Source of the DNA: Candidatus Tenderia sp.
GTDB taxonomy: Bacteria > Pseudomonadota > Gammaproteobacteria > Tenderiales > Tenderiaceae
Reading direction: 5' to 3'
Length of the DNA: 5,684 nt
Assembly (NCBI GenBank): GCA_030148045.1
Contig: JASBUE010000022.1
Span: forward strand, 1-5,684
The position numbers and the translations under genes are program-made. The notes under the pieces were generated by a model, which saw only the letters and a program-made list of their open reading frames with translations, had not been told where the DNA came from and made no database searches. This document shows, in pieces, positions 1 to 4,362 of the stretch. Every line of letters begins with the position of its first letter. Positions within the stretch are counted from its first letter, which is position 1.

Positions 1-1
1 A

Positions 2-133
2 CGGATGATCGCGCAGTACATTGGTGGTTATTATAGCCAGTACCGTCCTCATCAACACAATGGTGGTTTGCCACCAAACCAGGCAGAGGAAAACTATTGG
101 TTTTTCTCTAAAACGGTGGACCAAAATACTTAG
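2..133 (+). CDS. IS3-family transposase (OrfB, DDE integrase domain), C-terminal fragment
   Basis: The frame is open from the left edge and ends with TAG at 131-133, giving 43 visible residues. They include the motif YYSQYRPHQHNGGLPP followed by an AEENYW stretch. This matches the extreme C-terminus of IS3-family OrfB transposases, where a Y-x-RPH-x-x-G-G-x-x-P block closes the rve/DDE integrase domain. The catalytic DDE residues would lie upstream, outside the window, so whether the enzyme is intact cannot be judged. It is the only confident gene on the plus strand. Subgroup assignment within IS3 is not attempted. Family is confident; the gene is partial. Confidence 0.72.
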   Translation, partial: RMIAQYIGGYYSQYRPHQHNGGLPPNQAEENYWFFSKTVDQNT

Positions 134-216
134 CCACTACATTTGCCACCAAACCAGGCAGAGGAAAACTATTGGTTTTTCTCTAAAACGGTGGACCAAA
201 ATACTTAGCCACTACA
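67..216 (+). repeat. Perfect 75-bp tandem duplication of the IS right end
   Basis: Bases 67-141 and 142-216 are identical over all 75 positions by direct comparison and abut with no spacer. The unit begins TTTGCCACC and ends CCACTACA. It carries the last 21 codons of the transposase, its stop and the presumed terminal repeat. The second copy is therefore a duplicated IS end without an upstream transposase. Possible origins are slippage, unequal exchange between adjacent IS copies followed by deletion, or an assembly artefact. Confidence 0.95.
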
Positions 217-352
217 GACCGGCGACAAGAATGAAGCGCCCCGAGGAAAACTCAAGATAAAGATTGACCCGCTCCGAATCGGATGACTTGATGGCCTCCT
301 CCGAGAGCACGGTATCCGGAAGGATCAATGAGGAGGCAAACAACTTTCGCAT
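212..352 (-). pseudogene. Short ORF truncated by the IS end, unrecognised
   Basis: A 46-codon frame starts with ATG at 352-350, preceded by a possible Shine-Dalgarno AGGGA three bases upstream. It ends at a TAG (214-212) that lies inside the IS terminal sequence, so the final codons come from the IS. About 44 codons are flanking DNA with mostly G/C third positions, consistent with real coding sequence. The end of the frame (VNLYLEFSSGRFILVAGL) alternates like a beta strand and does not look like a natural C-terminus. I recognise no family. The simplest reading is a gene cut near codon 44 by insertion of the IS. It could also be a chance frame. Confidence 0.28.
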
Positions 353-541
353 AGTTCCCTGGCACTCCCTGACCGTCGCTTTATTGGGACCAGTCTAGGG
401 AAAAGGCGAAACACTTCTATGTAGGAAATACCGCATGCAACTGTATGCGGCAACCCCTCTGCGCGGGGGCCAGGGTTACACTTGCACAGGCGATGCTGAC
501 CATAACCCGCGGAGGCTGTAGTAATAAGACCTATTGAACAT
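353..541. other. Non-coding stretch with several inverted repeats, downstream of higA
   Basis: No convincing gene is seen here. Three inverted repeats are visible. CCGCAT (431-436) pairs with ATGCGG (445-450) across an 8-base loop. AACCC (452-456) pairs with GGGTT (473-477), with an inner CCCC/GGGG option at 454-457 and 465-468. GGGTTA (473-478) also pairs with TAACCC (503-508). The last two share the GGGTT arm, so they are mutually exclusive. The block lies 3' of higA and could help end the toxin-antitoxin transcript, but there is no T-tract on the minus strand, so a standard intrinsic terminator is not supported. Confidence 0.4.
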
Positions 542-865
542 TTAGGCAGCGCGGACCTCAAGGTGGCCCTGTCCCGTATGGCGCTTCGCCGGTTCATTAA
601 CCTCGATCCGCACATCATTACCTAAAGCAATGACGAAGCGTATGAGCCGCTCTAATGAGAAGCCGCGGAGCTTACCCCGTACAAGATTGGATACCTTGGG
701 CTGATCGATTCCAAGCAGTTCCGCTGCCGCACCCTGGGTTAATTTCTTCTCTTTGATAATAGAGGTGATATACCAAGCAAGGTCGGCTTTTGCCTTGGCC
801 TCATCTGGGTCCTTACGCCCCAGATCGGCAAACACATTTCCGCTGCTAGCTGTTACTTTGGTCAT
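542..865 (-). CDS. higA: HigA-type antitoxin, XRE-family helix-turn-helix protein
   Basis: 107 residues, the cognate antitoxin of the upstream toxin. Residues about 41-63 form a clear helix-turn-helix: LTQGAAAELLGIDQPKVSNL, followed by VRGK. The next stretch (FSLERLIRFVIALGNDVRIEV) is characteristic of small XRE/HigA antitoxins paired with Gp49-like toxins. The N-terminal 30 or so residues are polar and may be flexible. Such antitoxins neutralise the toxin by direct binding and repress their own promoter through the HTH. The ATG at 865-863 overlaps the toxin stop by four bases (ATGA) and is preceded by GGAGAAAGGAAA, a strong ribosome binding site, so the antitoxin is translationally coupled but can also initiate well. 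TAA stop at 544-542. Family assignment is secure; the symbol is by type. Confidence 0.9.
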   Translation of the reverse strand: MTKVTASSGNVFADLGRKDPDEAKAKADLAWYITSIIKEKKLTQGAAAELLGIDQPKVSNLVRGKLRGFSLERLIRFVIALGNDVRIEVNEPAKRHTGQGHLEVRAA

Positions 866-1233
866 TTTCCTTTCTCCCGCAGGCCTGCATTAAAGTGATC
901 TCGCGCATCCGCAAGCCGTGACTGAATCAACTCTATATCGTGCTTCGGTGTCTCTATCCCGCGTTTCGACTTCTTCTGAAAAGCGTGGAGAACATACACC
1001 ACGCCCTTAAACTTTACGGTATAAACGGACCTGTAAGTGTCGCCGTCGTAATCTTCCACGACTTCCAAAACAGATGCACCCTTAAATCCACTGAGCGGTT
1101 TAACATCCGGGTGCTTGCGTCCGTGTTGGGCGAGGTGGAGGGCATACCCCATCTGGTCCTTAACGTCTTCCGGGAATTCTCTCAGGTCCTTTAGAGAAGA
1201 CCCCATCCAATATAGTGATTTTTCCGTCTTCAC
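862..1233 (-). CDS. higB: HigB-type toxin, phage-derived Gp49-like / RelE-fold protein
   Basis: 123 residues matching the Gp49-like (HigB) toxin family in length and motifs. The N-terminus has LYWMGSSLKDLREFPEDVK (residues 7-25) and a YALHLAQHG helix. The core has LEVVEDYDGDTYRSVYTVKF (57-76). VVYVLHAFQKKSKRGIETPK follows (78-97), then a C-terminal DIELIQSRL helix. Known members are ribosome-dependent mRNA endonucleases that inhibit translation; activity here is inferred. The start is GTG at 1233-1231. An in-frame TGA lies about 50 bases upstream with no ATG between, and no good Shine-Dalgarno is seen, so toxin translation may be weak. Toxin-before-antitoxin order is usual for higBA. No frameshift or loss of family motifs is visible. 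Confidence 0.9.
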   Translation of the reverse strand: MKTEKSLYWMGSSLKDLREFPEDVKDQMGYALHLAQHGRKHPDVKPLSGFKGASVLEVVEDYDGDTYRSVYTVKFKGVVYVLHAFQKKSKRGIETPKHDIELIQSRLADARDHFNAGLREKGK

Positions 1234-1281
1234 TATGCTAATAGTGGCATATTTCTCGGCTAACTCAAGGAAAAATTTAGT

Positions 1282-1334
1282 CTGTCAGCGTTTCTCACGG
1301 ACAGGATTAGTTCGTGACCTCAAGACTTTTACAA
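1282..1334 (-). promoter_or_regulatory. Candidate higBA promoter with inverted-repeat operator
   Basis: On the minus strand a possible -35 TTGTAA (1334-1329) and -10 ACTAAT (1311-1306) are 17 bases apart; each matches the sigma70 consensus at 4 of 6 positions. Over the predicted start site lies an inverted repeat, CTGTC (1282-1286) with GACAG (1300-1304), 13 bases apart on the plus strand. A repeat in this place is where a HigA dimer would be expected to bind. The higB start is about 65 bases downstream. The operator role is inferred from position only. Confidence 0.3.
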
Positions 1335-1751
1335 TAACCATATAATGTACAATAAGTTATATAGCCCTAAATTACCGAACAAGAGCGGAGCCCGCGCTGG
1401 TGCTGGCGAAGCGCCGGGGGAAGATTCTTCAGAAGACAAGGAGAGAGAAGCAACCGACTCACTCAGCAGTCCCTGCCCTGCTAGGTGCTTCAGATACTGC
1501 TGGATCACCCCACAAGGGTCCACGCCGGGGAATCTTAGTACTCAGTCACGGCCTTGACCTCCGACAGCACGCAATTCAGCTCCCGAATGGAGGCAATCTC
1601 ATTGGCCTTCGCGGGCCTGCCGGAGCAATCTCTATCAACCTCCGCGAGGCTAGACTATGTAGCTCATTGAAACTGCTTAGAGAAGGAATTTACCCTATGG
1701 AGGCACCCCCAGACTTTACGGTGTGCTGCACGCCCCGGAACGCAACCCGCA
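1335..1751. other. Gene-poor stretch, probably decayed sequence
   Basis: About 400 bases between the toxin-antitoxin promoter and the membrane-protein gene contain no frame with both a credible start and protein-like composition. The part next to higBA (1330-1370) is strongly AT-rich. Around 1535-1700 the minus strand carries short protein-like pieces in two frames (see the separate pseudogene entry). The plus-strand frame spanning 1400-1825 is rich in Pro, Arg, Ser and Thr, has no recognisable motif and overlaps the end of the minus-strand gene, so it is not accepted as a gene. No RNA gene or clear terminator is seen. Confidence 0.5.
1535..1654 (-). pseudogene. Possible coding remnant, unrecognised
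   Basis: A 39-codon minus-strand frame lies between a TAG (1657-1655) and a TAA (1537-1535). It has no good start codon but reads like protein: the stretch PAKANEIASIRELNCVLSEV is helical and charged. Just upstream, the adjacent frame reads SSFNELHSLASRRL, so a single frameshift near 1645 could join the two pieces. I do not recognise a family. Helical, charged pieces like these occur in phage and plasmid proteins, but that is only a guess. Chance open frames remain a real alternative. Confidence 0.18.
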
Positions 1752-2210
1752 CTACACCGAATGCAGGCGTAGCTCCTTTTTCATATCCTCGACCAAGACA
1801 TCCCCCAGCTCCACGCACTTGTTAAAGAGGGCCCACGCCTGGACCACCGCCTCTTTGCGCTCAGCATCACCGCGGGCATGGGCATCTTCCCATAGGTCCC
1901 GCGAGGTCCTAACCTCCCTACCCAGCTTGAAGTACTCGTGTACTCGGTCGCTCAGGGCCTTGCTGAAATAGAATTCGGTTAACTCTACATACTCGTACTT
2001 ACTCCAGAAGTCATGCTCTGGAAAGTTGGGGCCATGCGCCCGAAGCAAGGATTGAATACTGAGGATGCCTTTATAGGTCTTCAGCTTCTCGGAGTGCAGG
2101 GCAATATCATTGGCTCTTTTGGCTTCCGTCACGGTGGCCCTGGCGTAGGCGACAGCAACGGCAGCAGCGATCAATGCGCCGAGTGAGATCAAGTCCCCCG
2201 CGTCTAACAT
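1752..2210 (-). CDS. Hypothetical membrane-anchored protein (one N-terminal TM segment)
   Basis: 152 residues from ATG at 2210-2208, not a recognised family. Residues about 5-24 (GDLISLGALIAAAVAVAYAR) form one hydrophobic segment with an acidic start and a basic exit (R, then AKRAN). This suggests a signal anchor with the rest in the cytoplasm. The remainder is soluble, mostly helical and rich in Lys, Glu, Arg and aromatics; it includes FWSKYEYVELTEFYF near residues 69-83. The start is chosen because it overlaps the stop of the upstream csrA-like gene by seven bases, which implies translational coupling, and AGGGA lies about ten bases upstream. An in-frame GTG at 2240-2238 would add ten residues inside the csrA-like gene and has its purine run too close to the start. 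TAG stop at 1754-1752. Small proteins with this layout (one TM, then an AKRAN-like linker) are common hypotheticals; function unknown. Confidence 0.72.
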   Translation of the reverse strand: MLDAGDLISLGALIAAAVAVAYARATVTEAKRANDIALHSEKLKTYKGILSIQSLLRAHGPNFPEHDFWSKYEYVELTEFYFSKALSDRVHEYFKLGREVRTSRDLWEDAHARGDAERKEAVVQAWALFNKCVELGDVLVEDMKKELRLHSV

Positions 2211-2416
2211 GCTCCCCACTTCCCTCGATTGGATTCGCACTCCTCCAGCTCCTCCCGCAGGATGGTTATGTCGTCTGGGGCGCCAATGCCGATGCGTACC
2301 TGGTTGCCCTTCACACCTAGCACAGTAACCGTGATTGGCTCCACGCCACCAGTTGCACCCGGTATAGGGGTATTGACCTGGATGGATTCACCGGTACAGC
2401 GGGTGGGTACCAATAT
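2204..2416 (-). CDS. CsrA/RsmA-family RNA-binding regulator, divergent paralogue
   Basis: About 70 residues. The core ITVTVLGVKGNQVRIGIGAP (residues 28-47) is nearly identical to E. coli CsrA 18-37, and the start LVPTRCTGESI parallels LILTRRVGETL. CsrA proteins are dimers that bind GGA motifs in mRNA leaders and change translation or stability. The alignment places the first residue at an ATA (2416-2414), seven bases after a perfect AAGGAGG, where ATG would be expected; the next codon, TTG (2413-2411), is the alternative start. Compared with E. coli CsrA there is a 10-residue Pro/Gly-rich insertion (about 16-27). L4 is Pro and R7 is Cys, while R6 and the key R44 (here R54) are kept. TAG at 2206-2204 overlaps the next gene. 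CsrA paralogues are known on mobile elements, for example CsrT of Legionella ICEs. Family is confident; activity uncertain. Confidence 0.82.
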   Translation of the reverse strand: MLVPTRCTGESIQVNTPIPGATGGVEPITVTVLGVKGNQVRIGIGAPDDITILREELEECESNRGKWGAC

Positions 2417-2423
2417 GATTCAG

Positions 2424-2480
2424 CCTCCTTACTGATACCGTGGAGCACAGAGCCTTGCTGTGATCCCCTACCCCAATCCC
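2424..2480 (-). promoter_or_regulatory. Leader of the csrA-like gene: Shine-Dalgarno, hairpin and GGA motifs
   Basis: The leader holds a perfect AAGGAGG at 2430-2424. Upstream is a short inverted repeat CACAG/CTGTG (2446-2450 with 2458-2462, 7-base loop). GGA triplets read on the minus strand lie at 2479-2477, 2466-2464 and 2428-2426, the last inside the Shine-Dalgarno. GGA in leaders, especially one overlapping the ribosome binding site, is the recognised target of CsrA proteins, so auto-repression or control by the core CsrA is plausible. The ribosome binding site itself is clear; the regulatory role is inference. Confidence 0.45.
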
Positions 2481-2494
2481 AAGGATATTTTATT

Positions 2495-2522
2495 ATTATC
2501 TATTAGCCAGTTATGGTAGCAA
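2495..2522 (-). promoter_or_regulatory. Candidate promoter of the csrA-like gene, -35 inside the tRNA 3' end
   Basis: On the minus strand TTGCTA (2522-2517) lies within the last bases of the tRNA gene. It is followed after 16 bases by GATAAT (2500-2495), a 5 of 6 match to the -10 consensus in a very AT-rich patch. Transcription would start near 2488, some 70 bases before the csrA-like start. Read-through from the tRNA promoter is an alternative, since no intrinsic terminator is seen after the tRNA. Confidence 0.3.
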
Positions 2523-2590
2523 GGGGCGGATTCGAACCGCCGACCCCAGCATTATGAGTGCTGTGCTCTAACCAACTGAGCTACCTTGCC
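2514..2590 (-). tRNA. Elongator tRNA-Met (CAT anticodon)
   Basis: A complete 77-base cloverleaf with encoded CCA at its 3' end (2516-2514). The D arm has AGCTCAGTTGGTTAGAGCA. The anticodon stem CAGCA/TGCTG is perfect around loop CTCATAA (anticodon at 2556-2554). The T arm is GGCGG TTCGAAT CCGCC. The acceptor stem GGCAAGG pairs with CCTTGCT, its terminal pair being G1:U72. It lacks the initiator's C1:A72 mismatch and resembles elongator Met rather than tRNA-Ile2, which shares the CAT anticodon when modified to lysidine. Its place after ychF matches pseudomonads. It forms the border with the accessory region. Confidence 0.95.
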
Positions 2591-2638
2591 AAAGATTGTC
2601 GTGCGGCCGGCCCGGGCGGGTCGGCGCGAAGAGGCGAA

Positions 2639-2667
2639 ATTGTAGGGATTCCGTCGCCGCCTGTCCA
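2639..2667 (-). promoter_or_regulatory. Sigma70 promoter of the tRNA-Met gene
   Basis: TGGACA (2667-2662) and TACAAT (2644-2639) each match the consensus at 5 of 6 positions with an ideal 17-base spacer. The -35 box begins just after the ychF stop codon. The predicted start near 2632 gives a GC-rich leader of about 41 bases before the mature 5' end, to be removed by RNase P. This would give the tRNA its own strong transcription independent of the operon. Confidence 0.65.
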
Positions 2668-2669
2668 GT

Positions 2670-3761
2670 TCAGACGTTGAAGCGGAAGTGCATGACGTCG
2701 CCGTCGCGGACGATGTAGTCCTTGCCCTCGAGGCGCAGTTTGCCCGCCTCCTTGGCGCCCTGCTCGCCGCGGCAGCTGACAAAGTCCTCGTAGGAGGTCA
2801 CTTCCGCGCGGATGAAGCCTTTTTCGAAATCGGTGTGGATCACGCCGGCGGCCTGCGGCGCGGTGGCGCCGATCGGCACCGTCCAGGCGCGCACTTCCTT
2901 GGGTCCGGCGGTGAAATAGGTCTGCAGGCCCAGCAGGCGGTAGCCGGCGCGGATGACCCGGTTGAGGCCAGGCTCGTCCAGCCCCAGTTCGTCCAGGAAC
3001 GCGCGCTGTTCGTCGGACTCCAGCTCCACCAGCTCGGCTTCGATGGCCGTGCAGACCGCGACGACTTCGGCGCCCTCGGTGTGCGCCAGGCCGGCGACGG
3101 CGTCCAGGCGCGGATTGTCGCTGAAACCGTCTTCGGCGACGTTGGCGATATAGAGTGTCGGCTTCAAGGTCAGCAGGTGCAGGTCGCGCAGCCGCTCCAG
3201 CCGGTCGGCATCCAGGCCGAGCGAGCGCACCGGCCGCCCCGCGTCCAGGCAGGCCTTGACCGCTTCGAGCACCTGCACTCGCGCCTTGGCGTCCTTGTCG
3301 CCGCTCTTGGCCACCTTGGCGCTGCGCAGCAGATTCTTCTCCACCGTCTCCAGGTCGGCCAGCGCCAGTTCGGTGTTGATCGTCTCGATGTCCGACAAGG
3401 GGTCGACCTTGCCGTCGACATGGACGACGTTGTCGTCCTCGAAGCAACGCACCACATGCACGATGGCGTCGGTCTCGCGGATATTAGCCAGGAACTTGTT
3501 GCCCAGGCCCTCGCCCTTGGAGGCGCCGGCCACCAGCCCGGCGATATCGACGAACTCCATCGAGGTGGGTATGACCCGCTCGGGCTCGACCAGTTCGGCC
3601 AGCCGATCCTGGCGCGGGTCCGGCACCGGCACCACGCCGACGTTCGGGTCGATGGTGCAGAAGGGGTAATTCTCGGCCTTAATGACGGCGCGCGTCAGCG
3701 CGTTGAACAAGGTCGATTTGCCGACATTGGGCAAACCGACGATTCCACATTTGAATCCCAT
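2670..3761 (-). CDS. ychF: Ribosome-associated ATPase YchF (Obg-like GTPase family)
   Basis: 363 residues, full length for YchF. The P-loop GLPNVGKST is at 9-17, the switch/G3 motif DIAGLV at 72-77 with AGASKGEGLGNKFL after it, and NVAE at 207-210 replaces the NKxD guanine-specificity motif, the change that makes this family prefer ATP. A long helical, charged segment (about 125-200) is the coiled-coil insertion, and residues about 279-362 form the TGS domain (TYFTAGPKEVRAWTV, then DFEKGFIRAEV). YchF is a cytosolic ATPase that binds ribosomes and is linked to oxidative stress and translation control. ATG at 3761-3759 lies 8 bases after the pth stop without a strong Shine-Dalgarno, which suggests translational coupling. 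TGA at 2672-2670. No key residue is missing. Confidence 0.97.
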   Translation of the reverse strand: MGFKCGIVGLPNVGKSTLFNALTRAVIKAENYPFCTIDPNVGVVPVPDPRQDRLAELVEPERVIPTSMEFVDIAGLVAGASKGEGLGNKFLANIRETDAIVHVVRCFEDDNVVHVDGKVDPLSDIETINTELALADLETVEKNLLRSAKVAKSGDKDAKARVQVLEAVKACLDAGRPVRSLGLDADRLERLRDLHLLTLKPTLYIANVAEDGFSDNPRLDAVAGLAHTEGAEVVAVCTAIEAELVELESDEQRAFLDELGLDEPGLNRVIRAGYRLLGLQTYFTAGPKEVRAWTVPIGATAPQAAGVIHTDFEKGFIRAEVTSYEDFVSCRGEQGAKEAGKLRLEGKDYIVRDGDVMHFRFNV

Positions 3762-3769
3762 AAGATTAT

Positions 3770-4351
3770 TTACTCGCTGCGGCTGTGCAACTGGTGCATG
3801 GCCTTTTCGATCTGACCGGCGAGCACCAGCGGCATCACCGCCAGCGCGTCGTCCATGGCGCGCCCGATCAACAGCCGGTCGTCTTTGCCGGGCGCCTTGA
3901 GCACATAGTCGACCACCTGGCGCTTGTCGCCGGGGTGGGCTATACCGAGGCGCAGGCGGTGAAACTCCCGCCCGCCGAGATGGCTGATAAGATCGCGCAG
4001 GCCGTTGTGGCCGCCGTGGCCGCCGCCGATCTTCAGGCGCGCGACGCCGGCGGGCAGATCGAGCTCGTCGTGCACCACCAGGATTTCCTCAAGCGGAATA
4101 CGAAAGAACTGCATCAGCGCTCGCACTGCCTGGCCGCTGCGGTTCATGTAGGTCAGCGGCTTCTGCAAGCGGCAATCGCGCCCCTCCAGGTGGCAGCGCG
4201 CCACCTCGCTTTGAAAGCGCGCCTCGGCGCGGAAATCCTGCCGGCAACGCCGTGCCAGTTCATCCAGTAACCAAAACCCGGCGTTATGCCGAGTGCTCTG
4301 GTACTCGGCGCCGGGGTTGCCCAGGCCGACGATCAGCTGGATCTGCGCCAC
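3770..4351 (-). CDS. pth: Peptidyl-tRNA hydrolase
   Basis: 193 residues, the normal length of bacterial Pth. The enzyme cleaves the ester bond of peptidyl-tRNA released from ribosomes and so recycles tRNA; it is essential in E. coli. The signature GLGNPGAEYQSTRHNAG (9-25) carries N12 and the catalytic His22. LTYMNRSG has N70, VVHDELDLP has D95, and GGGHGGHNGLRD has N116; these correspond to the known active-site and tRNA-binding positions. The start is GTG at 4351-4349, the only usable in-frame start near the conserved N-terminus. It lies 11 bases after the rplY stop and has no clear Shine-Dalgarno, so coupling to rplY translation is likely. TAA stop at 3772-3770, 8 bases before ychF. Confidence 0.97.
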   Translation of the reverse strand: MAQIQLIVGLGNPGAEYQSTRHNAGFWLLDELARRCRQDFRAEARFQSEVARCHLEGRDCRLQKPLTYMNRSGQAVRALMQFFRIPLEEILVVHDELDLPAGVARLKIGGGHGGHNGLRDLISHLGGREFHRLRLGIAHPGDKRQVVDYVLKAPGKDDRLLIGRAMDDALAVMPLVLAGQIEKAMHQLHSRSE

Positions 4352-4362
4352 CGCAGCGGGTG

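Larger units (their letters stand above)
1..216 (+). mobile_element. Right end of an IS3-family insertion sequence
   Basis: The left edge of the window is the 3' part of an insertion sequence. It contains the last codons of an IS3-type transposase (stop at 131-133) and then a short tail ending in CTACA at 141, repeated at 216. IS3-family elements typically end in CA, so 141 or 216 is the likely outer boundary. Its reverse complement begins TGTAGTGGCTAAG, a plausible terminal inverted repeat, but the left end of the element lies outside the window and the repeat cannot be verified. Base composition changes just past 216. The terminal 75 bases are present twice. Confidence 0.7.

Noticed and set aside
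67..216. CRISPR array or satellite
   Set aside because: There are only two units, directly abutting with no spacer, and the unit is the coding end of a transposase.
21..260. Plus-strand frame across the duplicated IS end
   Set aside because: It contains a 25-residue internal repeat only because the DNA is duplicated in a multiple of three, and it is out of frame with the true transposase reading.
325..618. Minus-strand frame overlapping the end of higA
   Set aside because: Overlaps the HigA coding region in another frame, has Cys/Arg-rich unstructured composition and crosses the inverted repeats.
1329..1523. Minus-strand 64-codon frame with a hydrophobic C-terminus
   Set aside because: GTG start without a ribosome binding site. 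The Ser/Pro/Ala-rich middle and the hydrophobic end come from GC-rich and AT-rich patches; it also runs over the likely higBA promoter.
1400..1825. Plus-strand 141-codon frame
   Set aside because: Low-complexity Pro/Arg/Ser/Thr composition, no motif, no clear ribosome binding site, and it overlaps the 3' end of the better-supported minus-strand membrane-protein gene.
2514..2590. Initiator tRNA-fMet or tRNA-Ile2 (both CAT)
   Set aside because: No C1:A72 mismatch and no initiator-type GGG/CCC anticodon stem. The body matches elongator Met and the position after ychF is conserved for it, though the lysidine form of Ile2 cannot be excluded by anticodon alone.
2688..3815. Long plus-strand open frame opposite ychF (over 370 codons)
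   Set aside because: It is the antisense shadow of a full-length, motif-complete ychF in GC-rich DNA. Its translation has a biased, motif-free composition and it also runs into the pth 3' end.
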